A stretch of DNA of 64,000 bases from Acidimicrobiaceae bacterium. Its GTDB lineage: Bacteria > Actinomycetota > Acidimicrobiia > Acidimicrobiales > JAUTXP01. Positions 26,317 to 36,441 of this stretch are shown piece after piece. The notes below the pieces were generated by a model. That model saw nothing but the letters and a program-made list of their open reading frames with translations. It was not told where the DNA came from and did no database searches. Made by a program: the position numbers and the translations under genes. Position 1 is the first letter of the stretch. Each line of letters begins with the position of its first letter. The stretch lies in contig JAUTXP010000030.1 of NCBI GenBank assembly GCA_030837965.1, positions 1-64,000 of the forward strand. The letters run 5' to 3'.

Positions 26317-29243
26317 GCACCGTCGCCATCGTCCCGGCCAAGGACAGGGCTGACTCCGTGGCCGAGACGGTGCGGGCCCTGCTGGGCGTGGACGGGGTGG
26401 ACGAGGTCGTGGTGGTGGACGACGGCTCGGTCGACGACACGTCGGCCCAGGCCGAAGGTGCCGGGGCCACGGTCGTGCGCCTGCCCGTCAACCGGGGTAA
26501 GGGCAGGGCCGTGGCCGCGGGCGTGGCCGCCGCCCTCCACGCCGACGTGTACCTGTTGATCGACGCCGACGTGGGCGACACCGCGGCCGTGGCCCACGCC
26601 CTGCTGGCGCCGGTTGCCGCGGGCCACGCGGACATGGCCATCGGCGTGCTGCCCGCGGCCGGTCGAAGAGGCGGTTTCGGGAAGGTGCGCGACCTGGCCC
26701 TTCGGGGCATCCGCAGGGCGTGCGGCTTCGAGGCCCGGGCGCCGTTGTCGGGACAGCGAGCGGTACGCGGCGGCCTGCTGCGGTCGCTCGATCTGGCCGA
26801 GCGGTTCGGGTTGGAGACGGCACTGACGATCGATGCGGTTCGGGCGGACGCGCGGGTCGTCGAGGTGGACGTGGCCATGGAGCACAGGCACACCGGCCGC
26901 ACGGTGTCGGGCTTCGGCCATCGGGCCCGACAAGGCGCCGACATCGTGCGGGCGTTGTGGCCCCGGCTCACGTCCGCCCGCCAGCGCATCGGCGCCGTGG
27001 TCCTCCTGTTCGTGGTGCTGGCCGGTGCCTCGCTGTTCGAGTCGTCGCGCTCCTTCCCGTCCAGTGAGGCCGGCCCCGGCGGCGTGCGCCAGGTCGTGCT
27101 GGTCGGCATCCCCAAATTGGCATGGACCGACCTCGACCCCCAGACCATGCCCGTGCTCCACCGCCTGGTGCGCAATGGCGCGGTCGCGGCCACCAGCGTG
27201 CGGACGCTGTCGGGCCAGCCCACGACCGTGGAGGGCTATGCCACGTTGGGCGCTGGGGCGCGGGTGAAGGCCGACGGGCAGGCCGTGGCCGCATTCGACG
27301 CGGACGAGATGGTCGAGGGCGTGACTGCGGCCGCGGCGTTGCAAGGACGCACTGGCGTCGAGTCGAACGGCGAAGTCGCGGTGGTCGGGGCGCCCGCCGT
27401 GCGCAGGCTCAATCAAGGCAAGCACCTCCCCAGTCAGCCCGGCGCATTGGGCGACGCGCTGCACGCGGCAGGCAGGCGCACGGCGGTGATCGGCAACGCC
27501 GACACGGGCTCCTCGCTGTTGCCCGTCGGCTCGGCGGGCAGGCCCCGGTCACGGCCCGCGGCGGTGGCCTTGATGGACCGCTACGGACGAATCGACTTCG
27601 GACGGGTTGGCCCCTCGCTGTTGGCCCACGGCTCGTCGGCCCCGTTCTCCCGAGCCGCCGATGTGGAGGCCATGACCCGCGCCTTCGACCGAGCGCAGGA
27701 CCAGGCCGACGTCGTGCTGATCGACACGGGGGACATGGACAGGTCGGCCGCGTTCGCGGCGGTGGCCACCGCGGGTCGGGCCGCAGAGGTGCGGAGAGCC
27801 GCGTTGGCCAATGCCGACCAGTTGCTCGGCCATGTCGTGGCCTCGGTGGGCGCGGACACGCTGGTGCTGGTGGTGTCGGTCGACCCGCCCGGCGACGAGT
27901 GGCACACCACGCCCATGGTCGCGACGCGGCCCGGCCTGCCTCGGGGCTACCTGCACTCGCCGTCGGTGCGCAGGCTCGGCGTGGTCACCCTGACCGACGT
28001 GGCCCCCACCGTGCTGGACGCGCTGGGCGTGGCCGTGCCCCAGGCCATGATCGGCCATCCGCTGCGGTACCACCCGGGCGACGGTGACGTGGGCAGGCTC
28101 GAGCGGCTCGACCGCGACGCCGCCTTTCGGGAGCGCATCTACTTCCCGATCACGCTGGGCTACATCATCTTCCAAGCCGTGATCTACCTGCTGGCCATGG
28201 TGTCGTTCGGTCGGTTGGGCGGCGTGGGCCGGGCCGGCGCGTTGCTCAAGTGGATCGTGCTCGGGGTGGCCGCGTGGCCGTTGGCCACGTTCGTGCTGCG
28301 GGCCGTGCCCGGCGTGGCCCGGTTGAACGGGGCGGCCGTCTTCGTCCTGCTGGCCGCGGACGTGGTGATCGTGCTGCTGGCCTTGGCGTTGGCATCAGGA
28401 GGTCGGCGTCATTCGCTGAGCGCGCTGTCGTGGATCCTCGGCACGACGATTGCGTTGTTGGCTGTCGACGTGGCCTTCGGGGCCAGGCTCCAGACGTCAA
28501 GCATCCTGGGCTACTCGCTGCACACCGCGGCCCGCTTTACCGGTCTGGGCAACACCGCCTTCGCCGTGCTGGCCGCATCGACGGTGCTGTTCGGGGTGAT
28601 CCATGTGTGGGCCGCGCCCCGAAAGAGCGAGGCCTTGTGGACGGTCGGCGCCCTGTTCGCCTTCGTGGTGCTGCTCGACGGCGCTCCTTCGCTGGGCGAC
28701 GATGTGGGCGGCATCCTCACCCTGGTCCCTGTGTTCGGCATCACGTTGTTCGTGCTGTCCGGCCGCAAGGTCCGGCTGCGCACGCTCGTGGTGGTGGGCC
28801 TGTGCGCGGCGGCCGTTCTGGCCGTGGCCACCGGAGTCGACCTGTTGCGGCCCGCCGAGTCGCGCACCCACCTCGGCCAACTGGTGACCGACATGCGCAC
28901 CAGCGGGTCGGGGACGTTCACCACCACGCTGGCCCGCAAGTTCGCCACCAATCTGCGGACGTACAAGTCGGTGTGGCTGTGGGTCATCGTGATCATCGCC
29001 GTGTACTTGGTGTTCTTCGTGGCGTGGGGCCGGGGGTGGGCCCGCCTGGTGCCGAAGGGCTCGCCCCTGCGGGTGGGCGTGCTGGCCGTGCTGGCCGCCG
29101 GGCTGGCGGGCAACTTCTTGAACGACTCGGGCGCGGTGGTGACCGCGCTGGTCTTCGTGTACCTGGGGCCGTTCGTGACCATGCTGGCGCTGGGCCAGGA
29201 GGCGGAGTCGTCCGGGGCCGGCGTGCAGGGGGCGGGGCCGTGA
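26313..29243 (+). CDS. Fusion: GT2 glycosyltransferase + alkaline-phosphatase-like domain + polytopic membrane domain
   Basis: A 976-aa protein. Residues 1-225 are a GT2 glycosyltransferase (AIVPAKDRAD, EVVVVDDGSVDDT, VYLLIDADVGD). A membrane helix near 230-248 (IGAVVLLFVVLAGASLFES) leads to an extracytoplasmic alkaline-phosphatase-superfamily-like domain (about 260-600; VVLVGIPKLAWTDLDPQTMP, TTVEGYATLGAGAR, TLTDVAPTVLDALGV). About nine helices fill residues 610-970. GTG 26313 overlaps the murJ stop (GTGA). The topology suggests making and trimming or exporting a lipid-linked glycan; substrates are unknown. A longer frame upstream of 26313 lies inside murJ. Confidence 0.82.
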   Translation: MSTVAIVPAKDRADSVAETVRALLGVDGVDEVVVVDDGSVDDTSAQAEGAGATVVRLPVNRGKGRAVAAGVAAALHADVYLLIDADVGDTAAVAHALLAPVAAGHADMAIGVLPAAGRRGGFGKVRDLALRGIRRACGFEARAPLSGQRAVRGGLLRSLDLAERFGLETALTIDAVRADARVVEVDVAMEHRHTGRTVSGFGHRARQGADIVRALWPRLTSARQRIGAVVLLFVVLAGASLFESSRSFPSSEAGPGGVRQVVLVGIPKLAWTDLDPQTMPVLHRLVRNGAVAATSVRTLSGQPTTVEGYATLGAGARVKADGQAVAAFDADEMVEGVTAAAALQGRTGVESNGEVAVVGAPAVRRLNQGKHLPSQPGALGDALHAAGRRTAVIGNADTGSSLLPVGSAGRPRSRPAAVALMDRYGRIDFGRVGPSLLAHGSSAPFSRAADVEAMTRAFDRAQDQADVVLIDTGDMDRSAAFAAVATAGRAAEVRRAALANADQLLGHVVASVGADTLVLVVSVDPPGDEWHTTPMVATRPGLPRGYLHSPSVRRLGVVTLTDVAPTVLDALGVAVPQAMIGHPLRYHPGDGDVGRLERLDRDAAFRERIYFPITLGYIIFQAVIYLLAMVSFGRLGGVGRAGALLKWIVLGVAAWPLATFVLRAVPGVARLNGAAVFVLLAADVVIVLLALALASGGRRHSLSALSWILGTTIALLAVDVAFGARLQTSSILGYSLHTAARFTGLGNTAFAVLAASTVLFGVIHVWAAPRKSEALWTVGALFAFVVLLDGAPSLGDDVGGILTLVPVFGITLFVLSGRKVRLRTLVVVGLCAAAVLAVATGVDLLRPAESRTHLGQLVTDMRTSGSGTFTTTLARKFATNLRTYKSVWLWVIVIIAVYLVFFVAWGRGWARLVPKGSPLRVGVLAVLAAGLAGNFLNDSGAVVTALVFVYLGPFVTMLALGQEAESSGAGVQGAGP

Positions 29244-30094
29244 TCGTGCTCGTGTCCTTCGTGATCGGCTTCCTGGCCGGTCGACTGGTGTGGGTGTTGG
29301 TGCGGCCCACGTTGTCGCAGCCGTTGTTCGAGCGGGCCAACTACCGGGGCGCGCCGGTGGTTACCGCGGCCGGGTTGGTCCTGCCCTTCACGCTGGTGTT
29401 GGTGGAGGCGGGCCGGGTGCTGGCCGGCGCTGGGGGCGTGGGTTCCCGCGGCATCTCGCCTGCGAGGGCGGGTGTGGTGGTGGCCGGTCTCGGCCTGGCC
29501 CTGCTCGGCCTGTTCGACGACCTGGGCGCGGCCGGGGCCGACGGGCGCGGGTTTCGGGGGCACTTGGCCGCGCTGGCGCGCGGCAGGCTGACGACGGGCG
29601 GGGCCAAGCTGTTCGGCGGACTGGCCGTGGCCGCGGTGGCCGTGGCCGTTTCGTCCGGCGGGTCCTCGCAGTCGGTTGGTCGACTGGCGGGCGACGCCGC
29701 GCTGGTAGCTCTGGCCGCCAACCTGGGCAACCTGTTCGACCGGGCGCCGGGACGGGTGGTCAAGGTGTCGCTGCTGGCCTTCGTGATCCTGGCCGTCTCG
29801 TCGGGCCTGGCCGTGGCCGTGGGGCCGGTGGCCGTCGTGGTTGGTGGCGCGGCCGCGCTGTTGCTGGACGACCTGCACGAGCGCCTGATGCTGGGGGACA
29901 CGGGCGCCAACGTGGTGGGCGGCGCCCTCGGTCTCGGCGTGGTGTTGACCACGGCCCCGTCGACCCGCCTGGTCGTGCTCGTCGCGCTGGCCGCGCTGAA
30001 CGCGGCGTCCGAGCTGGTCTCGTTCAGCCGGGTCATCGACGCCGTTGCGCCGCTGCGCGCCCTCGACCGCCTCGGCCGCCCGACCCGCCCATGA
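29240..30094 (+). CDS. MraY/WecA-like polyprenyl-phosphate glycosyl-1-phosphate transferase
   Basis: The 284-aa polytopic protein has degenerate counterparts of the MraY/WecA motifs: GLFDDLGA (DDxxD region), ANLGNLFDRAPGR (in place of NxxNxxDG) and MLGDTGANVVGG (in place of GDxG). That pattern belongs to a recognised divergent clade whose substrate is unknown. It would load a sugar-phosphate onto a lipid carrier for the preceding glycosyltransferase and MurJ-like flippase. GTG 29240 overlaps the upstream stop (GTGA). Confidence 0.78.
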   Translation: MIVLVSFVIGFLAGRLVWVLVRPTLSQPLFERANYRGAPVVTAAGLVLPFTLVLVEAGRVLAGAGGVGSRGISPARAGVVVAGLGLALLGLFDDLGAAGADGRGFRGHLAALARGRLTTGGAKLFGGLAVAAVAVAVSSGGSSQSVGRLAGDAALVALAANLGNLFDRAPGRVVKVSLLAFVILAVSSGLAVAVGPVAVVVGGAAALLLDDLHERLMLGDTGANVVGGALGLGVVLTTAPSTRLVVLVALAALNAASELVSFSRVIDAVAPLRALDRLGRPTRP

Positions 30095-30133
30095 CCGACC
30101 CGCCATGACCCGCCGGGCTCTCTTCTATTTCTT

Positions 30134-30183
30134 CTTCTTGTCAGGCTCAGTTCGAGTCGCAGGCGAGGGGCCATGACAAGAAC
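30134..30183 (+). repeat. Palindromic element, family B copy 2
   Basis: TTCTTGTCA (30135-30143) pairs perfectly with TGACAAGAA (30174-30182), with the loop beginning GGCTCAGTTCGAGTCGCAG. The right arm contains the proposed ATG of the MFS gene (30173). Confidence 0.8.
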
Positions 30184-31390
30184 GCAAGGGCCACGGCGGG
30201 CTGGCGGGGTGCGGGACTCGGGCACGGGGTGGCGCAACGTGGCCGCCGCCTTCGTCGCCATGTTCACCGTGTTCGGGGTGGCGTACAGCTTCGGCGCCTT
30301 CTTCCGGCCCATGACCGACGAGTTCGGCGCGGGCCGGTCGGCCGCCGCGGCCGTGTTCTCCATCACCGCGTGCGTGTACTTCCTGGGCGGGTCGGTGAGC
30401 GGGTGGGCGGTGGACCGCATCGGGCCCCGGCGGGTGCTGTTGGCGGGGGCGGCGTCGATGGCTGTCGGCCTGTTGCTGACCTCGCGGGTGACCGCCCTGT
30501 GGCAGGGCTATGTGACCTACGGCTTGGGCGTGGGCATCGGCGTGGCCTGTGGCTATGTGCCCATGCTGGCCGTGGTCGGCGGGTGGTTCGAGCGGCACCG
30601 GAGCACGGCCCTCGGCATCGCGGTGGCGGGCATAGGGTTCGGCACCCTGTCAGTGGCGCCGTTGGCTGCGGCCATCATCGACCGCCACGGCTGGCGCACG
30701 ACCTACGTGGTGTTCGGTGTGGCGTCGGCCGCGCTGCTCATCCTGGCCGCGGCCCTGTCGTCCAAGCCGCCAGGACACGTGGGGGAGCGGCCCCGGGTGG
30801 GCGCCGCCGTTCGGACGCGGGCCTTCGCCTCGCTGTACGTGTCCGCCCTGTTCATGTCGCTGGCCCTGTTCCAGGTCTTCGTGTTTCTGGCCCCCTACGC
30901 GGAGGATCAAGGCGTGAAGCACGTGGGCGCCGCCGCCCTGGTCGGGATCGTGGGCGGGGCCAGCATCATCGGGCGCATCGGGCTGGGCATGCTGGCCGAC
31001 CGGATGGGCCGTATCCGCACCTACCAAGGGTGCTTCCTGGCCATGGCCCTGAGCTACGGCATCTGGTGGGCCTCGCACTCCTTCGTCCCCCTGCTCGTCT
31101 TCGCGGTGGTCATGGGCGTGGGGTACGGCGGGTTCATCGCCTTGTCGCCTGCCGTGATCGCCGACCTGTTCGGCACCGCGGGCATGGGCGGCGTGGTCGG
31201 CGTCCAGTACACGGCCGCAGGTGTGGGCGGCCTGATCGGGCCCATCGCCGCGGGCCGGGTCATCGACGCCGCGGGCTACGCCTGGGCCATCGGCCTCTCC
31301 GGGGCCATGGCGGGCCTGGCCTTCGTGGCCTTGCTCTGGCTGCGCCCGCCCGAAAACGCCCTGAGTCCGCCCGTCCCGGCCCCTTCCTGA
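30173..31390 (+). CDS. Major facilitator superfamily transporter
   Basis: The predicted 405-aa protein has 12 hydrophobic segments and MFS signatures: VDRIGPRRVLLAGA after helix 2, a GLGVGIGVACGYVP segment, and the second-half copy LADRMGRIRTYQG. The pattern resembles the oxalate:formate/monocarboxylate branch, so an organic-acid substrate is plausible but unproven. The ATG 30173 sits in the right arm of palindrome B2 with GCGAGGGG just upstream; a later GTG (about 30209) is an alternative start that would leave helix 1 intact. Confidence 0.87.
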   Translation: MTRTQGPRRAGGVRDSGTGWRNVAAAFVAMFTVFGVAYSFGAFFRPMTDEFGAGRSAAAAVFSITACVYFLGGSVSGWAVDRIGPRRVLLAGAASMAVGLLLTSRVTALWQGYVTYGLGVGIGVACGYVPMLAVVGGWFERHRSTALGIAVAGIGFGTLSVAPLAAAIIDRHGWRTTYVVFGVASAALLILAAALSSKPPGHVGERPRVGAAVRTRAFASLYVSALFMSLALFQVFVFLAPYAEDQGVKHVGAAALVGIVGGASIIGRIGLGMLADRMGRIRTYQGCFLAMALSYGIWWASHSFVPLLVFAVVMGVGYGGFIALSPAVIADLFGTAGMGGVVGVQYTAAGVGGLIGPIAAGRVIDAAGYAWAIGLSGAMAGLAFVALLWLRPPENALSPPVPAPS

Positions 31391-33070
<1,680 letters not shown>

Positions 33071-33072
33071 GG

Positions 33073-33618
33073 TTGCCGTCCGTCTTCAGCAAGACCGGCG
33101 AACGAGAGGTCTGGCACGGCCCGTTGTTGCGGTTCGTGGTCGCGACGTTCACCGGTCCCGACGGCGAGCAGTTCGAGCGCGAGGTGGTGCACCACCCCGG
33201 CGCCGTCTCCGTGGTCCCAGTTGTGGACGAGGGGACCGCGGTGCTGTTGGTCCGCCAGTACCGCTCGGCCGTCGACCGCGACCTGCTTGAGATCCCCGCG
33301 GGCAAGCGGGACGTGACCGACGAGCCGCCCGACCAGACGGCGCGGCGCGAGCTGGAGGAGGAGGTCGGGATGCGGGCCGGCCGCCTGGAGAAGCTGGCCG
33401 AGTTCTACAACTCGCCCGGCTTCTGCGACGAGCACTCATTTGTCTACATGGCCCTCGACCTGGACCCGGTGCCGCTGTCGGCCCAGTCCATCGAGGAGCA
33501 GCACATGACCATCGAACGGGTCGCGTTGGACGACGTCCCCAGCCTCATCGCCACCGGCGAGCTGGTCGACGCCAAGTCCATCATCGGCCTCTGTCTGGCC
33601 CGGGAGGCCTTGCAATGA
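33073..33618 (+). CDS. Nudix hydrolase, ADP-ribose pyrophosphatase-like
   Basis: The predicted 181-aa protein has the Nudix box GKRDVTDEPPDQTARRELEEEVG (G-x5-E...REUxEE pattern, written here only in part: RRELEEEVG), preceded by VLLVRQYRSAVDRDLLEIPAG and followed by EFYNSPGFCDEHSFVYMA, the ADP-ribose pyrophosphatase arrangement. TTG 33073 is chosen because it lies just after the pyrG stop and keeps the N-terminal dimer strands. Likely cleaves ADP-ribose or related nucleotide sugars. Confidence 0.85.
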   Translation: MPSVFSKTGEREVWHGPLLRFVVATFTGPDGEQFEREVVHHPGAVSVVPVVDEGTAVLLVRQYRSAVDRDLLEIPAGKRDVTDEPPDQTARRELEEEVGMRAGRLEKLAEFYNSPGFCDEHSFVYMALDLDPVPLSAQSIEEQHMTIERVALDDVPSLIATGELVDAKSIIGLCLAREALQ

Positions 33619-33667
33619 ACGTGTATCGAACCACCGAATCGGTCCCCACGACACCGGGGGTGGCGGC

Positions 33668-34777
33668 GTGATCGTCGGCATCCCGGCCGAGGTGAAGACG
33701 GGCGAGAACCGGGTGGCCATGACGCCCGACGGCGTGCGCGAACTGGTGCACCACGGCCACACCGTGTTGATCGAGCGGGGCGCGGGCGAGGGCTCGTCCA
33801 TCCACGACGACGACTTCGCCGCCGCGGGCGCCCGCACCGTGGACACCGCTGAGGCGTGGGCCGCGGACATGGTGGTAAAGGTCAAAGAGCCTCAGGCGTC
33901 CGAGTACGCCAGGCTGCGCCAAGACCTCATCCTGTTCACCTACCTGCACCTGGCCGCCTACCCAGACGTGGCTCGGGCCCTGCTGGACGCCAAGACCACG
34001 TCCATCGCCTACGAGACCGTGCAACTGGCCAACGGCGCCCTGCCCCTGCTCGCCCCCATGAGCGAGGTGGCGGGCCGCATGGCCACCCAGATCGGGGCCC
34101 ACTACCTGGAGCGGGAGAACGGCGGCCGCGGTGTGCTGCTGGGCGGCGCCCCAGGTGTGCGGCCGGCGCGGGTCGTGGTGCTGGGTGCGGGCAACGTGGG
34201 CTGGAACAGCGCGTGGATCGCCCAGGGCATGGAGGCCGAGGTGTGGCTGCTCGACAAGAACCTGGATCGGCTGCGCTTCGTCGACCAGATCCATCAGGGG
34301 CGCATCATGACGTTGGCGTCCAACCGCGGCGCGGTGGAGCGGGCCGTGGCCGAGGCCGATCTGGTGATCGGCGCCGTGCTCGTCCCTGGCGGCCGGGCGC
34401 CCATGGTGGTGACCGACGAGATGGTGTCGGCCATGAAGAAGGGCGCGGTGATCGTGGACGTGGCCGTCGACCAAGGCGGCTGCGTGGAGACGACCCACGA
34501 GACCACCCACGACGATCCCGTGTACGAGGTCCACGGCGTGCTGCACTACGCGGTGGGCAACGTGCCCGGCGCCGTGCCCCACACGTCGACCTACGCCCTC
34601 ACCAACGCCACGCTGCCCTACGTGCTGGACGTGGCCGAGCGGGGTGTGCGGGGCGCGGTCGAGCATGACAATGCCCTGCTGCCCGGCGTGAGCACGGTGG
34701 GCGGGCGGGTCACCAATGCCACGGTGGCCGAGGTCTTGGGCGACGAGGCCGTCGACCCCGTGGCTGCCCTGGCCTGA
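33668..34777 (+). CDS. ald: Alanine dehydrogenase
   Basis: The 369-aa NAD-dependent enzyme interconverts L-alanine and pyruvate plus ammonia. Family motifs are IPAEVKTGENRVAMTPDGV at the N-terminus, KVKEPQASEY with the substrate lysine, the Rossmann VVVLGAGNVGWNSAWIA and the active-site region DVAVDQGGCVETT. The usual length is 370. It starts at GTG, 49 nt after the Nudix gene. Confidence 0.96.
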   Translation: MIVGIPAEVKTGENRVAMTPDGVRELVHHGHTVLIERGAGEGSSIHDDDFAAAGARTVDTAEAWAADMVVKVKEPQASEYARLRQDLILFTYLHLAAYPDVARALLDAKTTSIAYETVQLANGALPLLAPMSEVAGRMATQIGAHYLERENGGRGVLLGGAPGVRPARVVVLGAGNVGWNSAWIAQGMEAEVWLLDKNLDRLRFVDQIHQGRIMTLASNRGAVERAVAEADLVIGAVLVPGGRAPMVVTDEMVSAMKKGAVIVDVAVDQGGCVETTHETTHDDPVYEVHGVLHYAVGNVPGAVPHTSTYALTNATLPYVLDVAERGVRGAVEHDNALLPGVSTVGGRVTNATVAEVLGDEAVDPVAALA

Positions 34778-34808
34778 CAGAGCGCGCAGCGCAGGAAAGG
34801 CCAGCCGC

Positions 34809-34814
34809 TACGCT
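34809..34814 (+). promoter_or_regulatory. -10 box TACGCT, leaderless spacing
   Basis: TACGCT lies 7 nt before the ATG at 34822. Confidence 0.5.
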
Positions 34815-34821
34815 GGTCGAC

Positions 34822-35157
34822 ATGGCAAGCGATGCAGCGTCTCTCGATGTGCGCGCCCAGTTGGAGGAGGAGCGGGACTCGCTGCGCGGCCAATTGGCCG
34901 AGCTGGGTGTAGGAACGGTCGGGGTCGACTACGACTCCAACTTCGCCGACTCCAGTCAGGTGACGGCCGAGCGGGGCGAGGCCGAGGCCCTCTCCGCCCA
35001 ACTGCGCGAGACGCTCGACGACGTGGAGCACGCGCTCAACAAGCTGGACGAGGGCGCGTACGGCACGTGCGAGGAGTGCGGTAAGCAGATCAACCCGGCC
35101 CGGCTGGAGGCCAAGCCCGCGGCGCGGTACTGCATCGACTGCGCCTCCAAGCGCTAG
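34822..35157 (+). CDS. DksA/TraR-family C4 zinc-finger protein
   Basis: The 111-aa protein has an N-terminal coiled coil (AQLEEERDSLRGQLAELG, EALSAQLRETLDDVEHALNK) and the DksA zinc finger GTCEECGKQINPARLEAKPA ending in YCIDCA, supplying four cysteines. DksA-type proteins bind RNA polymerase through its secondary channel; the acidic coiled-coil tip typical of true DksA is not obvious here. TACGCT 7 nt upstream indicates a leaderless transcript. Confidence 0.88.
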   Translation: MASDAASLDVRAQLEEERDSLRGQLAELGVGTVGVDYDSNFADSSQVTAERGEAEALSAQLRETLDDVEHALNKLDEGAYGTCEECGKQINPARLEAKPAARYCIDCASKR

Positions 35158-35166
35158 CTGAACGCC

Positions 35167-35844
35167 ATGCCCCGAGGGCAGCGCCTCGTCCTGGTCGCGC
35201 TGGCCGCCCTCGCCGTCTACGCCGTCGTGCACGGCAAGGTGCTCACCCAGGACCGGCTCCTGTTCTTCGCCGCCCTGGTCCCGTCGATCATCCTGCACGA
35301 GGTGTCGCACGGCGTGGCCGCCTTGGCGTGCGGGGACGACACGGCCAAGCGGGCGGGCCGCATCACGCTGAACCCGTTGGCCCACATCGACCCGCTGGGT
35401 TCGATCGTGCTGCCCGCCATCCTCATCCTCACGTCGGGCGCGGCCTTCGGGTACGCCAAGCCGGTGCCGGTGAACCCGCGGCGGATGCGCTCGCCGCGCA
35501 ACCACAGTGTGGTCACGGCCTTGGCCGGGCCGGGCACCAACATCGTGCTGGCCGTGCTGGCCGCGGGCGTGCTGCACCTGGTGGGCTTCAACGACACGCT
35601 GGCCTCGCGCTTCGCCTTCGAGTTCGGGTTCGCCAACGTGATCCTGGCCATCTTCAACCTCCTGCCCATCCCGCCGCTGGACGGGTCGGCCATGATCGAG
35701 CGGGTGCTTCCGGCCGCGTGGTGGCCCCGTTACATGCGGGTGCGCCAGTACGGGTTCGCCCTGTTGTTCGTGGCCGTGTTCTGGCTGCCGCTCGACCGGG
35801 TGTTCGAGCCCGCGCTGCGGCTGTGGGCCCACCTGCTTCCGTGA
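35167..35844 (+). CDS. Site-2 protease family (M50) membrane metalloprotease
   Basis: The 225-aa polytopic protein carries the zinc site HEVSHG (near residue 43) and the conserved LLPIPPLDGS with the third ligand, plus PKPVPVNPRRMRSPRNHSVV between helices. It belongs to the compact M50 group without PDZ domain that often follows segregation or tRNA synthetase genes. It likely cleaves membrane substrates; none is known. It overlaps the HD gene by GTGA. Confidence 0.88.
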   Translation: MPRGQRLVLVALAALAVYAVVHGKVLTQDRLLFFAALVPSIILHEVSHGVAALACGDDTAKRAGRITLNPLAHIDPLGSIVLPAILILTSGAAFGYAKPVPVNPRRMRSPRNHSVVTALAGPGTNIVLAVLAAGVLHLVGFNDTLASRFAFEFGFANVILAIFNLLPIPPLDGSAMIERVLPAAWWPRYMRVRQYGFALLFVAVFWLPLDRVFEPALRLWAHLLP

Positions 35845-36362
35845 GCGCGAGCGGCACACAGTTGGCGCGCATGGCGCCGGTCGCGCACGTGGGCCACTTG
35901 GCCCGGCGGTTCGTGGGCTCGCTGGCGTTGGGCGGGCCCAGCCCGCAGGACGAGGCGTGGGTGCTGTCGCTGCTGTCCGAGGCCGAGCTGTCGTTGTGGC
36001 GGCGGATGGACGGGCCCGATCAGCGCCACGCGGCAGGCGTGGCCCGACGGGTGTCGCGGTCGTTGTCGGAGCGGGCCGCGCTGGTGGCCGCCCTGCTGCA
36101 CGATGTGGGCAAGGTCGAGTCGGGCCTGGGCACGTTCGAGCGGGTGGGGGCCACGGTGGCCCGGCCGTGGCGCGAAAGGCCCGTCGTCCCCGGGCGATGG
36201 CGCCGCTACTACGACCACCCCGCGCTGGGCGCCGAGCTGTTGGCGTTGGCGGACAGCGACCCGCTGGTGGTGGCGTGGGCCCGCGAGCACCACTTGCCGG
36301 CCGCCCGCTGGACCGTGCCTGCAGAAGTGGGCCGGGTCCTCAAAGCCGCCGACGACGACTGA
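35841..36362 (+). CDS. HD-domain protein
   Basis: The predicted 173-aa protein has HAAGVARRVSRSLSERAALVAALLHDVGKVES, in which the first His and the HD pair form the metal site, and a later YYDHPALGAELL and AREHHLP supply further ligands. It is likely a metal-dependent phosphohydrolase acting on nucleotides or signalling molecules. GTG 35841 overlaps the upstream stop. Substrate not determinable. Confidence 0.82.
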   Translation: MSASGTQLARMAPVAHVGHLARRFVGSLALGGPSPQDEAWVLSLLSEAELSLWRRMDGPDQRHAAGVARRVSRSLSERAALVAALLHDVGKVESGLGTFERVGATVARPWRERPVVPGRWRRYYDHPALGAELLALADSDPLVVAWAREHHLPAARWTVPAEVGRVLKAADDD

Positions 36363-36399
36363 CACCGACCGCTGACGCCGACCAACCCGCAACCCGTCC

Positions 36400-36434
36400 A
36401 TCTTTTCCACAGCACCTGCTGCTGTGGAAAAGAT
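36400..36434 (+). repeat. Palindromic element, family C copy 1
   Basis: A perfect 15-bp stem ATCTTTTCCACAGCA (36400-36414) / TGCTGTGGAAAAGAT (36420-36434) with a 5-nt loop, between convergent HD and trpS genes. No T-run follows on either strand, yet a bidirectional terminator is possible. A near-copy lies at 43530. Confidence 0.88.
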
Positions 36435-36441
36435 CGCGGGG

